From contig CP070670.1 of NCBI GenBank assembly GCA_020351855.1, forward strand, positions 322,259 to 378,988: DNA of 56,730 bases, given 5' to 3'. Position numbers and translations under genes: made by a program. This DNA comes from Gemmatimonadota bacterium (GTDB lineage: Bacteria > Gemmatimonadota > Gemmatimonadetes > Palauibacterales > Palauibacteraceae). The notes under the pieces are model-generated. The model saw only the letters and a program-made list of their open reading frames with translations, did no database searches and was not told the DNA's origin. Every line of letters begins with the position of its first letter. Positions within the stretch are counted from its first letter, which is position 1. Shown here one piece after another: positions 8,017-18,314 of the stretch.

Positions 8017-8558
8017 GCTCGGGGCGGCCGCTCGCTCACTCGGCGGAAGGCCTGCAGGGTCTCCTCGAGCTGCTCCGTTGCCCTCTCGATGTATTGGTGC
8101 GCCTCGTCCACGTAACCGTCGGTGGAAGCCGACCAGACGCGGTTGAGATAGCGCTCCCCGGCCGCGAACCGATTCATCACGTCCGCATAGGCCTGGAGGC
8201 CATAGCTGTGGGCGATGCTCTCGCGGGCGTCGACGAACGCCGCGAGGTCGTCGAAGAACCAATCGTCGATCCGGTGGCGGAGATCGTAGACGTTGATCGC
8301 GTCCCTCTCGGCGCTCAGCCGCTCGGCGCTGGCAACGAGGCGCTCGAGCGCGTCCCCCAGGACCTGGATGTTCGTCGTCAGGCGAACCTCGTCGCGGGCC
8401 TCGGCCCGGTCGGCGCGGCGCACCAGCGCGACGCCGACGACCCCGAGGGCGAGGCAGGCGAGAAGACCCTCGGCCGCCACGCCCTCCACCTGGCGGACCG
8501 CCACGAAGGCGCCTGCGAGGAAGCCGAGTGTGATGAGGCCATAGCCGACCCGTCTCAT
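8013..8558 (-). CDS. Membrane-anchored helical protein beside the OPT transporter, unknown
   Basis: 181 residues. Two N-terminal transmembrane segments (ITLGFLAGAFVAV and LLACLALGVVGVALV) are followed by an all-helical domain of about 130 residues with coiled-coil character (LGDALERLVASAERLSAERD) and conserved-looking aromatics (DDWFFDDLAAFVD, SYGLQAYADVMNRF). No family was recognised. Its start lies 8 bp after the OPT transporter stop, so the two are almost certainly one operon; a role as accessory or scaffold of the transporter is inference. ATG 8558 is the first start after the OPT stop. Confidence 0.8.
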   Translation of the reverse strand: MRRVGYGLITLGFLAGAFVAVRQVEGVAAEGLLACLALGVVGVALVRRADRAEARDEVRLTTNIQVLGDALERLVASAERLSAERDAINVYDLRHRIDDWFFDDLAAFVDARESIAHSYGLQAYADVMNRFAAGERYLNRVWSASTDGYVDEAHQYIERATEQLEETLQAFRRVSERPPRA

Positions 8559-8566
8559 CGCGTGCC

Positions 8567-10333
<1,767 letters not shown>

Positions 10334-10608
10334 GTGCGCTCTCCGTCCGGTGCGCTTGGTCCTGCCGCGCCTTGGCCGGGTGGTGTCGCCGTCGTCCGAC
10401 CCGGGCCGGCCGGCCCGGGATTCCCGAGGATAGCATGCTTGGTGGCACACAAAAAGGGGCCGCTGCCGGCGGCTTGCCGACGGCGTCTCGAGGCTGCAGC
10501 GTTGCTGGTGCTTGCCCGGTCCGCGCGGCTCCCCCCGAGGCGGGAAGACGTGGGGGGTCGACGCGGCGGTCGCGTTCAACCCGTCCATTCGAGGGAGAGC
10601 TAGTTGCG

Positions 10609-11727
10609 ATGACCGATCCCAGATACACGAAGCTGGCCGACACGCTGATCCGGTACTCCTGCGACCTTCAGACCGGCGAAAGGGTGTTGATCGAGGCGAT
10701 CGACATCCCGGTCGAGTTCACGCGGGAACTGATCCGCGCCGCCTATCGCGCCGAGGGTCTGCCACTGGTCCTCCTCAAGAGCCAGCCCGTGATGCGGGAG
10801 CTGCTCATGGAAGCGAGCGCTGAGCAGCTTCAGCTTATCGCCGGGGGCGAGGAGATCTGCATGCGGGGCGTCGATGCCTACATCGGCATGCGCGGCAGCG
10901 CGAACGTGTCCGAGCTCTCCGATGTCCCGATGGAGAAGATGAGACTGTACGAAGAGCACATCTGGAAACCCGTCCACGTGGAGGTGCGGGTCTCGAAGAC
11001 GAAGTGGGTGGTCTCGCGCTGGCCGAGTCCGTCCATGGCGCAGCTCGCCCAACGTTCCACCCACGCATTCGAGGACTTCTACTTTCAGGTGTGCACGATG
11101 GACTACGAACGGCTGTCGGAGGCGATCGAGCCTCTTCGGGAGATCGTGGAGGCCACCGACGCCGTCCGGTTGGTGGGACCCGGGACGGACCTCACGTTCA
11201 GCATCGAGGGCATCCCGGCGATCTCGTGCGACGGTCACCGCAACCTGCCCGACGGCGAGGTCTACACTGCGCCGGTGCGGGACAGCGTCAACGGAACGAT
11301 CCGGTTCAACGCCGAGACGCTATACCAGGGAGTCACCCACGATGAGGTGTGCCTCACGTTCGAGGATGGCCGAATCACCGACGCGGCAAGCAGCAACACC
11401 GACCACCTGCAGGCGGTGCTCGACTCCGACGAGGGCGCCCGCTACGTGGGCGAGTTCGCGATCGGACTCAACCCATACATCACCGAGCCGATGAAGGACA
11501 TTCTGTTCGACGAGAAGATCGCGGGCAGCATCCATCTGACGCCCGGCGGCGCCTACGAGATCGCGGACAACGGAAACCGCAGCCAGATCCACTGGGATCT
11601 CGTGCTCATCCAGACCCCGGATTGGGGTGGGGGCGAGCTGTGGTTCGACGGGCGGCTGATACGGAAGGACGGTCGCTTTGTCCTCGAGGAGCTTTCAGGA
11701 CTCAACCCGGAGAACCTGGTCGGGTGA
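10609..11727 (+). CDS. M29-family metallo-aminopeptidase (AmpS/PepS type)
   Basis: 372 residues, the usual size for thermophilic-type aminopeptidases. These enzymes remove N-terminal residues using two metal ions. Expected ligand-bearing segments are all present in the C-terminal half: the glutamate of YVGEFAIGLNP, the histidine of AGSIHLTPGGAYEI, and the His/Asp pair of SQIHWDLV. An N-terminal alpha/beta domain (RVLIEAIDIPVEFTRELIRA) matches the family. A GGGAGAG ribosome site precedes ATG 10609. The protein has no signal peptide, so it is cytosolic. The divergent OPT importer suggests a peptide-utilisation pair. Confidence 0.9.
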   Translation: MTDPRYTKLADTLIRYSCDLQTGERVLIEAIDIPVEFTRELIRAAYRAEGLPLVLLKSQPVMRELLMEASAEQLQLIAGGEEICMRGVDAYIGMRGSANVSELSDVPMEKMRLYEEHIWKPVHVEVRVSKTKWVVSRWPSPSMAQLAQRSTHAFEDFYFQVCTMDYERLSEAIEPLREIVEATDAVRLVGPGTDLTFSIEGIPAISCDGHRNLPDGEVYTAPVRDSVNGTIRFNAETLYQGVTHDEVCLTFEDGRITDAASSNTDHLQAVLDSDEGARYVGEFAIGLNPYITEPMKDILFDEKIAGSIHLTPGGAYEIADNGNRSQIHWDLVLIQTPDWGGGELWFDGRLIRKDGRFVLEELSGLNPENLVG

Positions 11728-12061
11728 GGTCGCCCCTGAGAGGCGGCCGGCCCGCTTCGCCATCGTGTTCCGGCAGGCCGGGGGGAAAGTGTCTGTGGCG
11801 TCGGGGAAGCAGGGTGACGAGCCCGCCCGGGTGATTCGACAAGTGCTGGCATTGTAAGCCATTTTGCTATTTAATCTTACAAGCGCTTCTCACGGCAGGC
11901 CGCCATCGTAGCATACCGATTGCGTAGTCGCGGAGGTCGATGCCGCGCATCGGAGCCAGCCATCCGCAGCAGGGGCAGTTCTCGGCGGAAGAAGTGACCC
12001 CTGGCCATGCGCAACAATCGTCGCAAAGTAGGTGTGACCTGAAGACCGGGAGGTCCGTGTC
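11728..12061. other. Intergenic region upstream of the pilin-like gene
   Basis: 334 bp. It contains an AT-rich stretch around 11850-11885 carrying an inverted repeat, in sharp contrast to the flanking GC-rich DNA. No reading frame here looks protein-coding. The part nearest the pilin gene (11990-12060) has some RNA-like repeats but did not match a known riboswitch. Confidence 0.5.
11852..11882. repeat. Inverted repeat, possible operator
   Basis: TTGTAAG (11852-11858) and CTTACAA (11876-11882) are exact inverted repeats separated by 17 bp that include TATTTAAT. The size and AT content suit a dimeric regulator site upstream of the pilin-like gene. Confidence 0.45.
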
Positions 12062-12313
12062 TTGTCAGGTGCGAACCTGCAGCATAAGGAATCCGCCGCC
12101 CGTTCGAGCCTCCGGCTTGAGAACGGCCAGGACACCACGGAGTACGTCCTGATCATCATCCTGCTCGTCCTCGCGTTCACGCTCGGCGCGCTCGTGTGGA
12201 CGAAGAGCGTGCAGGGATCCTACCGAGTCGACGAGTGTGCGGCCGAGAGGGTGGAGAGCGGTTTGAACGGAAACGGAGGGGCGCAGGGGCGGGACTGTGG
12301 CCCGGCGCCCTGA
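12062..12313 (+). CDS. Type IVb / Flp-like prepilin or pseudopilin-like protein
   Basis: 83 residues from TTG 12062, preceded by a GGGAGG ribosome site. The segment NGQDTTEYVLIIILLVLAF places a glycine before a predicted prepilin-peptidase site, with glutamate at mature position 5 and a hydrophobic helix after it, the hallmark of type IV prepilins. The C-terminal part is short and polar and contains two cysteines (VDECAAERVES, GRDCGPAP). Flp and TadE-type proteins share the TTEY signature. No secretion ATPase, prepilin peptidase or tad gene is in the window, so it is an orphan here. The identity as a pilin rests on one motif. Confidence 0.65.
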   Translation: MSGANLQHKESAARSSLRLENGQDTTEYVLIIILLVLAFTLGALVWTKSVQGSYRVDECAAERVESGLNGNGGAQGRDCGPAP

Positions 12314-12356
12314 TCCGGGTCCTCTACTGGGGGAGTACGAGACGTTGAAGGATCAC

Positions 12357-12554
12357 ATGCCCAGGGTGCTGCTGCTCGTGCTGATCACCGGGTTCGGAGG
12401 AGTCTTGCTCTACTGGCTCGGCTTCGATCCTCCCGCCCAGCCGGGCGGCTGGATCGGCGCGGGCTTCGCGTTCTTTGTCTGGATCATGCTTCTGCTGAGC
12501 GGGTTCGGTCACCGGCTCGTGCGCTTTCTGAGGATCCTTCTCGGCTGGTCGTAG
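12357..12554 (+). CDS. Small two-helix membrane protein, unknown
   Basis: 65 residues from ATG 12357, which has AAGGA 5 nt upstream; TTG 12345 (with GGGGGAG) and GTG 12297 are in-frame alternatives, the last overlapping the pilin-like gene by 17 bp. Two hydrophobic helices (VLLLVLITGFGGVLLYWLGF and GFAFFVWIMLLLSGF) are followed by a basic tail (HRLVRFLRILLGW). It probably forms a two-gene unit with the pilin-like gene. Confidence 0.65.
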   Translation: MPRVLLLVLITGFGGVLLYWLGFDPPAQPGGWIGAGFAFFVWIMLLLSGFGHRLVRFLRILLGWS

Positions 12555-12566
12555 CCCGTCCGCGTG

Positions 12567-12593
12567 CCGGCCCGGCCCGCGGGGCCGGGCCGG
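12567..12593. terminator. GC-rich hairpin between convergent genes
   Basis: Perfect 12-bp stem CCGGCCCGGCCC (12567-12578) / GGGCCGGGCCGG (12582-12593) with a 3-nt loop. It lacks a U-tract on either strand, but its place between two convergent stops suggests a bidirectional terminator. Confidence 0.6.
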
Positions 12594-12605
12594 GACGCAA
12601 TCTCC

Positions 12606-13850
12606 TCAAATCCCGTGGCGCTCCGCGAAGGCGGTGAGCGCCCGCTCGAAGATCTCGAGGGGCGGGCGAACCAGGCCGGCGCCGATCTGTCCGACCCCGG
12701 CCTCGCGATGGGCAATCCCCGTGTTGATTCGAGGCGTGATCCCCAGTTCGATGACCCGCCGGATATCGATGCCCGTGGGGCTGCCCCGAAAATCGAGGGC
12801 CGGAATGGTGAAGTGCTCGTGTTCGGCTGCCGTGATCTCGTACATCTCCAGCGTGGCGTTGACGGCATCGCCCGGCGTGCCGCTCACGAACCTCACGATG
12901 GCGGGAGCAGCGGCCATGGCGAACGCACCGATGCCGGCCGTCTCCGTGATCGTGCTGTCACCGATGTCGGGGTTGGCGTTGGAGTGGGAGAAGCCGCTGA
13001 AGTAGAGCCCATCGGGCGTCTGTGCGGGCGCCGTGAACCATTCGGCGCCCAGGCCACTGACCCGTATGCCGAAGTCGGTGCCATTTCGCGCCATGGCGGT
13101 CACGATCGTGCTTCCCTCGACTCCGTGGGCTGCATCAGCCATGGCCTTGCAGGCCGCCATGACGGGATTCAGGACGCTCAGCGCGTTGTCACCGAGAAAC
13201 GTCAGGACTCTCGCACGGTCCTCCGGATCGATCCGGAGGCGAGCGATCAGGGGGGAAAGCTGCTTCAGAAAAAGAAGCGATCCCGCCTTGTTCCGGTTGT
13301 GCCCCTCATCCCCCATGTGGAGCGCTTCGGCGAGGAGCGTGCGGAGGTCGATGCCCCCGGCCAGCGTGAGCGCTTCCGCCAGAATCGGTGCCATGACTTC
13401 GTTCATCCAGCGAAGCCTCTCCAGCACCTCCGGCGCGTAGGCGCCGTACCGCAGGACCCTGCCGTATCCCTCGTTGAGGGTGGAGTAGGCCCGTCCGCCG
13501 TCGGTGCGCTCCTCGATCACGTACACGGCCATCGAGGGAGAGATGACGCCGGCCATCGGACCGACGGCGGCGTGGTCGTGGCACGGGGAGAACTCGATCT
13601 CTCCGCTTCCCGCGATACGGGCGGCCTCCTGTTCGTCCGTTGCGATCCGCTCGTAGAGCAACGCCCCGACCACCGCGCCGCGCAGCGGCCCAGACATCCG
13701 CTCCCAGGCGATCGGCGGTCCCGCGTGCAGCAGAAGTCGATCGTGCATGCCGGGTATGGTGCCGGATGCCCTCTCCACCGCGGTCAGCACCGGCCGCGCC
13801 GCGATCATCCGACGCACACTCTCTGCATTGGCGTGCGAAACGTCCACCAC
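12606..13850 (-). CDS. DUF1116 family protein (YlbE/AllG-type oxamate carbamoyltransferase subunit candidate)
   Basis: 414 residues. The sequence matches the DUF1116 family by overall pattern (RERM/W...GPLRGAVVGAL near the N-terminus, SPCHDHAAVGPMAGVISPSM, and AHGVEGSTIVTAMARNGTDF). In enterobacteria the family member YlbE (AllG) joins FdrA (AllF) and YlbF (AllH) to form oxamate carbamoyltransferase in anaerobic allantoin breakdown. Here it follows FdrA by 1 bp with an AGGAGGT ribosome site before GTG 13850/13847, so partnership with FdrA is strongly supported. The AllH-type protein is not adjacent. The actual substrate is therefore open. Confidence 0.8.
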   Translation of the reverse strand: MVDVSHANAESVRRMIAARPVLTAVERASGTIPGMHDRLLLHAGPPIAWERMSGPLRGAVVGALLYERIATDEQEAARIAGSGEIEFSPCHDHAAVGPMAGVISPSMAVYVIEERTDGGRAYSTLNEGYGRVLRYGAYAPEVLERLRWMNEVMAPILAEALTLAGGIDLRTLLAEALHMGDEGHNRNKAGSLLFLKQLSPLIARLRIDPEDRARVLTFLGDNALSVLNPVMAACKAMADAAHGVEGSTIVTAMARNGTDFGIRVSGLGAEWFTAPAQTPDGLYFSGFSHSNANPDIGDSTITETAGIGAFAMAAAPAIVRFVSGTPGDAVNATLEMYEITAAEHEHFTIPALDFRGSPTGIDIRRVIELGITPRINTGIAHREAGVGQIGAGLVRPPLEIFERALTAFAERHGI

Positions 13851-13851
13851 G

Positions 13852-15690
13852 CTACCTCCTGAGCTTCTCGAGGATCTCGCGGAGTCTGGCGTCTCCCCCC
13901 GCCGGGGGGCGCCAATCCACGTGGATCACCTCGGCGCCCTGGGCGGCAACGCTTTCGGCGAACCGCTCCAGACCGATGTTGATGGCCGCCGGACGCGGCT
14001 CGAGAGCCGAGAGAGGAACGGGCCTGGCCTCGTGGCGCTGTTCCGGCTGCCGCGGCTCCGCCGCGCGCTCTGTTCTCCCCGGCGCGCCTCGCTGCCGCAC
14101 CGCTCGCTGCGGCGCGGCTTCCGCGTCACCTTGTGGTTCCCCGCCCAGACCTCCGGCGCGACGCAGGGCGTAAGACACAGCCTCACGCACCTCCCGTCGC
14201 ACGATCGCCCCGGCCGTCTCGAGGCGCTCGATCTGGCTCTCCAGTCCCTGCGGGTCGGCATCGGTTCCCACGACGATCGTCACGATCTCGAGGTTCGGCC
14301 GTACGGCGCCCGAGATGGCCGGAGCCAGTTCGGCCGCCGGGTCCTCGTGCGCCCCGAATCCGAGCACCACGTCGAGCAGGATGAGGCCGACGTCCGGGTC
14401 AGAGGCCTCCTGTTGAAGGCGACCGGTCCGGATGCCGTGGTCGATCATCGGGTGCGGACGCCCTGCGGTGTACTCGTCGGCTCCGAGATCCAAAACCACG
14501 TGGCCTGGCTTCCGTTCCCGCTCGTCGACGGGACAGACGCCACTCACGTGGAGGTTGGAGCTCAAAGGGGCCAGGCGGCCCCGGAGGCCGAGGAGCATCT
14601 CAAGGGCCAGTGTGCCCCCGGCGAAGAGGCCGCGCACAAGCGGAGCGGGCGGTCGGGAGGGATCGGCAGATAGCATCTCCCGGGCCTCCCCGCCGGCGGG
14701 GCTGAGGCCTGCCCGCTCCCGTCCGCCGTGAGGCCCGGCCCCGCCGCCGGCCAGCTCGCAGGCGATGTCCGCGGCGTCCCCCAGCCCCGACGCGATGCAA
14801 ACGGTCGAGTTCGCAAAGCTCGTCTCCAGCGCGGCTCCCTGGAAGGCCACGACCGTCGGCTTGCCGGTGGCAGCGGCGGCCTCGAGCAGCCGCTCGGCCA
14901 CGTCCGGATCGGGCGGCTTCGATAGGAGGACGATGACACCGGTCCCGGGATCCCTTCGAAGGAGATCGAGGGCCTGCAGGGTCGTCGCGGCACCGACCTC
15001 CCGGCTGAGGTCCCGTCCTCCCGTCCCGATGGCATGGGAAACTCCGGCGCCCCGCTCATGGACGGCGCAGGCGACGGCCTGGAGTCCGGTACCGGAAGCC
15101 GACACGATGCCGATGCTGCCGCGCCGAACGCGGTTGGCGAAGCCGAGTCCGATGCCGCCGATGAGGGCCGTGCCGCAGTCGGGTCCCATCACGAGCAATC
15201 CGGCGTCCCCTGCCCGGCGCTTCAACCGGATCTCCTCCTCGAGGGGGACATGGTCGCTGAACAGGAACACGTTCAGCCCGAGGTCGAGCGCCCGGTCCGC
15301 CACGGTGCTCGCGTATCGACCGGGCACGGAGACGAGCGCGAACCGAGCCCGGGGGCAGGACCGACTGGCCGTTTCGATGCTTTGGGGATTGTACCGAACG
15401 TCACCGGACCCGGACTCTCGACCGAGCAGCGCATCGACCCGGTCGAGGGCGTCCAGGGCCGCGCTCTCGGAATCGGCCTTCACGACGATCAGTAGATCTC
15501 CGGACCCGAGTTCCGTGGCGGCGGGCGCCTCGAGACCGCTGGTAGCGAGCAACTCCAAGTTTTCGGGCGTGGCCATCACCGCACCTGCTTCCTGCACGCC
15601 CGGAAGCTCGGTCAGGGCCGCCTGGAGCTGCATGAGCAGGATGGAGTCGCGGTAGATGCCGGGCCGCACGGCGCTCGCCAGAATGCTCAT
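13852..15690 (-). CDS. fdrA: FdrA family acyl-CoA-synthetase-like protein
   Basis: 612 residues from ATG 15690. FdrA proteins resemble succinyl-CoA synthetase subunits: an N-terminal regulatory part (PGVQEAGAVMATPENLELL), a CoA-binding-like Rossmann segment (RRAGDAGLLVMGPDCGTAL, IGIVSASGTGLQAVACAVHE) and a ligase-like segment (AIGTGGRDLSREVGA). In E. coli this family is AllF, part of oxamate carbamoyltransferase. Residues about 410-580 contain a low-complexity stretch (RREVREAVSYALRRAGG and the Ala/Pro-rich segment beyond) before the conserved C-terminal end. The gene is coupled upstream to the phosphopantetheinyl transferase by an ATGA overlap and downstream to DUF1116 by a 1-bp gap. Confidence 0.82.
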   Translation of the reverse strand: MSILASAVRPGIYRDSILLMQLQAALTELPGVQEAGAVMATPENLELLATSGLEAPAATELGSGDLLIVVKADSESAALDALDRVDALLGRESGSGDVRYNPQSIETASRSCPRARFALVSVPGRYASTVADRALDLGLNVFLFSDHVPLEEEIRLKRRAGDAGLLVMGPDCGTALIGGIGLGFANRVRRGSIGIVSASGTGLQAVACAVHERGAGVSHAIGTGGRDLSREVGAATTLQALDLLRRDPGTGVIVLLSKPPDPDVAERLLEAAAATGKPTVVAFQGAALETSFANSTVCIASGLGDAADIACELAGGGAGPHGGRERAGLSPAGGEAREMLSADPSRPPAPLVRGLFAGGTLALEMLLGLRGRLAPLSSNLHVSGVCPVDERERKPGHVVLDLGADEYTAGRPHPMIDHGIRTGRLQQEASDPDVGLILLDVVLGFGAHEDPAAELAPAISGAVRPNLEIVTIVVGTDADPQGLESQIERLETAGAIVRREVREAVSYALRRAGGLGGEPQGDAEAAPQRAVRQRGAPGRTERAAEPRQPEQRHEARPVPLSALEPRPAAINIGLERFAESVAAQGAEVIHVDWRPPAGGDARLREILEKLRR

Positions 15691-16463
15691 TTGCCTGCCT
15701 CGGGCGCGGCGGGGCGGCGCGTAAGCTCCTCCAAACCATCCGGCTCCAGCTCGCCGACCGACAGCGTCAGGTCGGAGCCTTCCGAGGCGACAGCGGCCAG
15801 GAATCCCGACGCCGGCTCGAGGTGGAAGAGGGTCCACCGGGCGGCGGCGGCCGCGCTGTGGTCCACGGACAGAAAAGCCGCCGGATCCTCGGGGTCGAGC
15901 GACACCTCCACCCGCCCCATCGTCGCCCACATCCCGTGCCCCGTCGCCTTCGCGAAGGCCTCCTTGCGCGTCCAGCCGTTGAAGAAGGCGCGCAGCCGTC
16001 TCTCATCGGGAACGCCGGCCAGGCTCCGGCGCTCCCGCGGAGTGAACACCCGCCGCTCGATGGCCTCCCGGTGCGCGAGTGGCCTTACCGGCTCCACATC
16101 GACGCCCACCGGGCGCCCCGCCGCGAAGCCGAGCATCAGAAGATCGCGGCTGTGCGAGAGGCTGAAGCGAATGTCCGGGCTGGAGCCGGCATCAGCGAGC
16201 GTTGGCTGGCCCATCGGCCCGTAGGCGAAGCGCACGTCCGCCGGCGCGGCGTCCAGATAGGAGGCCAGCACCCGCCGGAGGACGCCCCGGGCGGCCATGA
16301 AGCGGTTCCTCTCCGCGTGGCGCCGGAGCCGTTGCGCCCGATCCCGTTCATCCTCCGATAGCGACGTCGTCAGCGATGCGAGGCGTGCAGCACTGATGCT
16401 CAGCGTCGTCAGCCAGACGTGCACCTCGCGTGGCGCTATGGCCCACACCGTCACGTGTTCCAC
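15687..16463 (-). CDS. 4'-phosphopantetheinyl transferase (Sfp type)
   Basis: 258 residues from GTG 16463. It transfers phosphopantetheine from CoA to a carrier-protein serine. The two family signatures are present: the magnesium site GVDVEPVRP and the downstream FFNGWTRKEAFAKATGHG. An upstream segment RFSLSHSRDLLMLGFA is the usual third motif. The length matches Sfp-type enzymes. Its stop overlaps the FdrA start by 4 bp, an odd pairing because FdrA is not a carrier protein; no polyketide, peptide synthetase or acyl-carrier gene lies in the window. Confidence 0.92.
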   Translation of the reverse strand: MEHVTVWAIAPREVHVWLTTLSISAARLASLTTSLSEDERDRAQRLRRHAERNRFMAARGVLRRVLASYLDAAPADVRFAYGPMGQPTLADAGSSPDIRFSLSHSRDLLMLGFAAGRPVGVDVEPVRPLAHREAIERRVFTPRERRSLAGVPDERRLRAFFNGWTRKEAFAKATGHGMWATMGRVEVSLDPEDPAAFLSVDHSAAAAARWTLFHLEPASGFLAAVASEGSDLTLSVGELEPDGLEELTRRPAAPEAGK

Positions 16464-16560
16464 GCCCAGCGCCCGCTCGGTCCGCCTGTCGGGCTATCGG
16501 ACCGAATGAGCGCCGCTCCGCACGGCGCCGCTGCGTTTCGCCGATGACTGGCGATCGTTC

Positions 16561-18270
16561 CTACACGTAGACCGGGTACACGGGCTCGTACATCTCGGCT
16601 CGAACGTGGTCGGCCAGCGTCTTGCCGTGCGGCCTCGGCTTGCTGGCCAACTCCCGCTCGTAGGCCAGGCCGGCCACGGCGGTGGCGATGGCGGACGACA
16701 CGTCCCGGATCTGCGTGAGGGGCGGGAACAGGCAGCCCTGCTGCAGCGCTTCCTCGGGGACCATCCCGGCGAGGGTGCGGGCGGCCGCATAGAACATCCC
16801 ATCGGTTGCCTGCTGGGCTCCCGAGACGATGAGGCCGAGTCCGACGCCCGGAAAGATGTAGGCGTTGTTGGCCTGTCCTGGCACGAGCGTACGCCCCACG
16901 AGGTCGACGGGGTCGAACGGGCTTCCGCTTGCGAAGATGGCCCGCCCGCCCGTCCACGCGTACGCCTGCTCGGCCGTGCACTCGGAGTTTGCGGTCGGGT
17001 TGGAGAGGGCGAAGATGATCGGGCGCTCGTTGAGCTCTCCCACCTTCCGGACGATCCCCTCGGTGAAGGTGCCCGGCTGTCCCGACACGCCGATGAGGCC
17101 CGTGGGCTGCACGGCCTCCACGGCCGCGCCGAGGTCGGGCAGGAAGGGGTGGTCCTGCGCGTAGCGGAGCTTGTGAGGTTGCAGGTCCGTGCGTTCCTTG
17201 ACGACGAGACCCTTGGAGTCGAGGAACCAGATGCGTGCGCGCGCGGCCTCCTCATCCACCCCTTCCCGGATCTGGGCCGCCACGATGAGATCCGCGATTC
17301 CCACGGCGGCTTCGCCGGCCCCGAGGAATATGAGACGCTCCTCCGTGAACGGTCGCCCCGTCAGATTCTGGGCGGAGAGCAGTCCGGCCAGGACGACGGC
17401 TGCCGTTCCTTGAATGTCGTCGTTGAACGCACACAGTCGGTCGCGGTAACGCTGCAGCAGCGTGAACGCATTCCTCGTGGCGAAGTCCTCGAACTGCAGG
17501 ACGATTCCGGGAAATCGCTCCTCGAGTGCTGCGACGAACTCCTCGACGAAATCAGCGTATTCCGCTCCCCTGAGCCGGTTCTGTCGCAATCCCAGGTAGA
17601 GCGGGTCCTGAAGCAGATCCTCATTGTCCGTGCCGACGTCGAGTGTCACGGGAAGGCAGCTCTCGGGGTGGACTCCGGCGCAAGCGGTGTAGAGCGCCAG
17701 CTTGCCGATCGGTATCCCCATGCCGTTCGCTCCCAAATCACCGAGCCCCAGTATGCGCTCCCCGTCGGTGACCACGATGATCTCGGCCTCGTAGGGCCAG
17801 TTCGCGAGCACGCGCGCGATCTCGCCCCGATCAGCCGCCGAGATGTACAGGCCATGTGGCCTGCGCCAGATGTGCCCGAAGACCTTGCACGCGGTCCCGA
17901 CCGTCGGCGTGTAGACGATCGGCATCAGCTTCTCGATGTTGTTGATCAGGATGCGGTAGAAGAGGGTCTCGTTCCGGTCCTGCAGGTCACTCAGGAAGAT
18001 GTACCGCTCGAGATCAGACGGCTTGCGCCGGTAGTTCTCGAGCACCCGCCTCTCCTGCATCTCCGGAGTGGCGACGCCGGGGGGCAGGAGGCCGCGGATG
18101 TCGAAGTGCTCCCTCTCCTCGACGGTGAACGCCGTGCCCTTGTTGAACGCGGGGTCCTGGAGGATCTCAAGACCGTGCGGGATCTCGAGTCGCATTCTCT
18201 TTCTGACCTCGGTGCGGCGCTTGTGCCCATCCACCGCGGGTCGCTGCGTCTTGGTCGCATCAGCGCTCAT
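16561..18270 (-). CDS. NAD-dependent malic enzyme (malate dehydrogenase, oxaloacetate-decarboxylating)
   Basis: 569 residues, the size of large malic enzymes. It converts malate to pyruvate and CO2 with reduction of NAD(P). Visible motifs are PIVYTPTVGTACKVFGHIWR (general-acid tyrosine region), GDLGANGMGIPIGKL, the metal-site segment CAFNDDIQGTAAVVLAG, and the dinucleotide loop IFLGAGEAAVGIADLI. It sits 44 bp downstream of the NCS2 permease gene and 97 bp upstream of the phosphopantetheinyl transferase on the same strand. Cofactor preference cannot be settled from sequence alone. Confidence 0.95.
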   Translation of the reverse strand: MSADATKTQRPAVDGHKRRTEVRKRMRLEIPHGLEILQDPAFNKGTAFTVEEREHFDIRGLLPPGVATPEMQERRVLENYRRKPSDLERYIFLSDLQDRNETLFYRILINNIEKLMPIVYTPTVGTACKVFGHIWRRPHGLYISAADRGEIARVLANWPYEAEIIVVTDGERILGLGDLGANGMGIPIGKLALYTACAGVHPESCLPVTLDVGTDNEDLLQDPLYLGLRQNRLRGAEYADFVEEFVAALEERFPGIVLQFEDFATRNAFTLLQRYRDRLCAFNDDIQGTAAVVLAGLLSAQNLTGRPFTEERLIFLGAGEAAVGIADLIVAAQIREGVDEEAARARIWFLDSKGLVVKERTDLQPHKLRYAQDHPFLPDLGAAVEAVQPTGLIGVSGQPGTFTEGIVRKVGELNERPIIFALSNPTANSECTAEQAYAWTGGRAIFASGSPFDPVDLVGRTLVPGQANNAYIFPGVGLGLIVSGAQQATDGMFYAAARTLAGMVPEEALQQGCLFPPLTQIRDVSSAIATAVAGLAYERELASKPRPHGKTLADHVRAEMYEPVYPVYV

Positions 18271-18314
18271 TGAAGATCTCCATCATTCGATGCCGGGGGC
18301 TTGTTCCACCCGGG

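Noticed and set aside
10334-10588. Upstream extension of the OPT frame
   Set aside because: Basic, repetitive and lacking hydrophobic segments; a TTG at 10333 with a ribosome site gives a normal family N-terminus.
11847-11867. Sigma54-like TGGCA ... TTGCT near the inverted repeat
   Set aside because: The spacing between the GG and GC elements is wrong for a -24/-12 promoter.
11990-12061. Possible GEMM cyclic-di-GMP riboswitch ahead of the pilin-like gene
   Set aside because: A GCAAAG string and a GACC/GGTC pair are present, but the upstream CAAACC/GNRA part and the closing stem of GEMM-I are missing.
12564-13862. 432-codon plus-strand frame opposite DUF1116
   Set aside because: Same type of GC-driven shadow; the DUF1116 protein on the other strand has conserved motifs and an operon context.
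13852-15690. FdrA as succinyl-CoA synthetase alpha subunit
   Set aside because: It shares the CoA-binding pattern but has the FdrA N-terminal domain, and no beta subunit gene is adjacent.
15687-16463. Third oxamate carbamoyltransferase subunit
   Set aside because: The gene next to FdrA was considered as AllH-like, but its two motifs are those of an Sfp-type phosphopantetheinyl transferase.
16606-18273. 555-codon plus-strand frame opposite malic enzyme
   Set aside because: Composition biased to Arg/Glu/Asp/His without fold-like pattern; the malic enzyme reading is certain.
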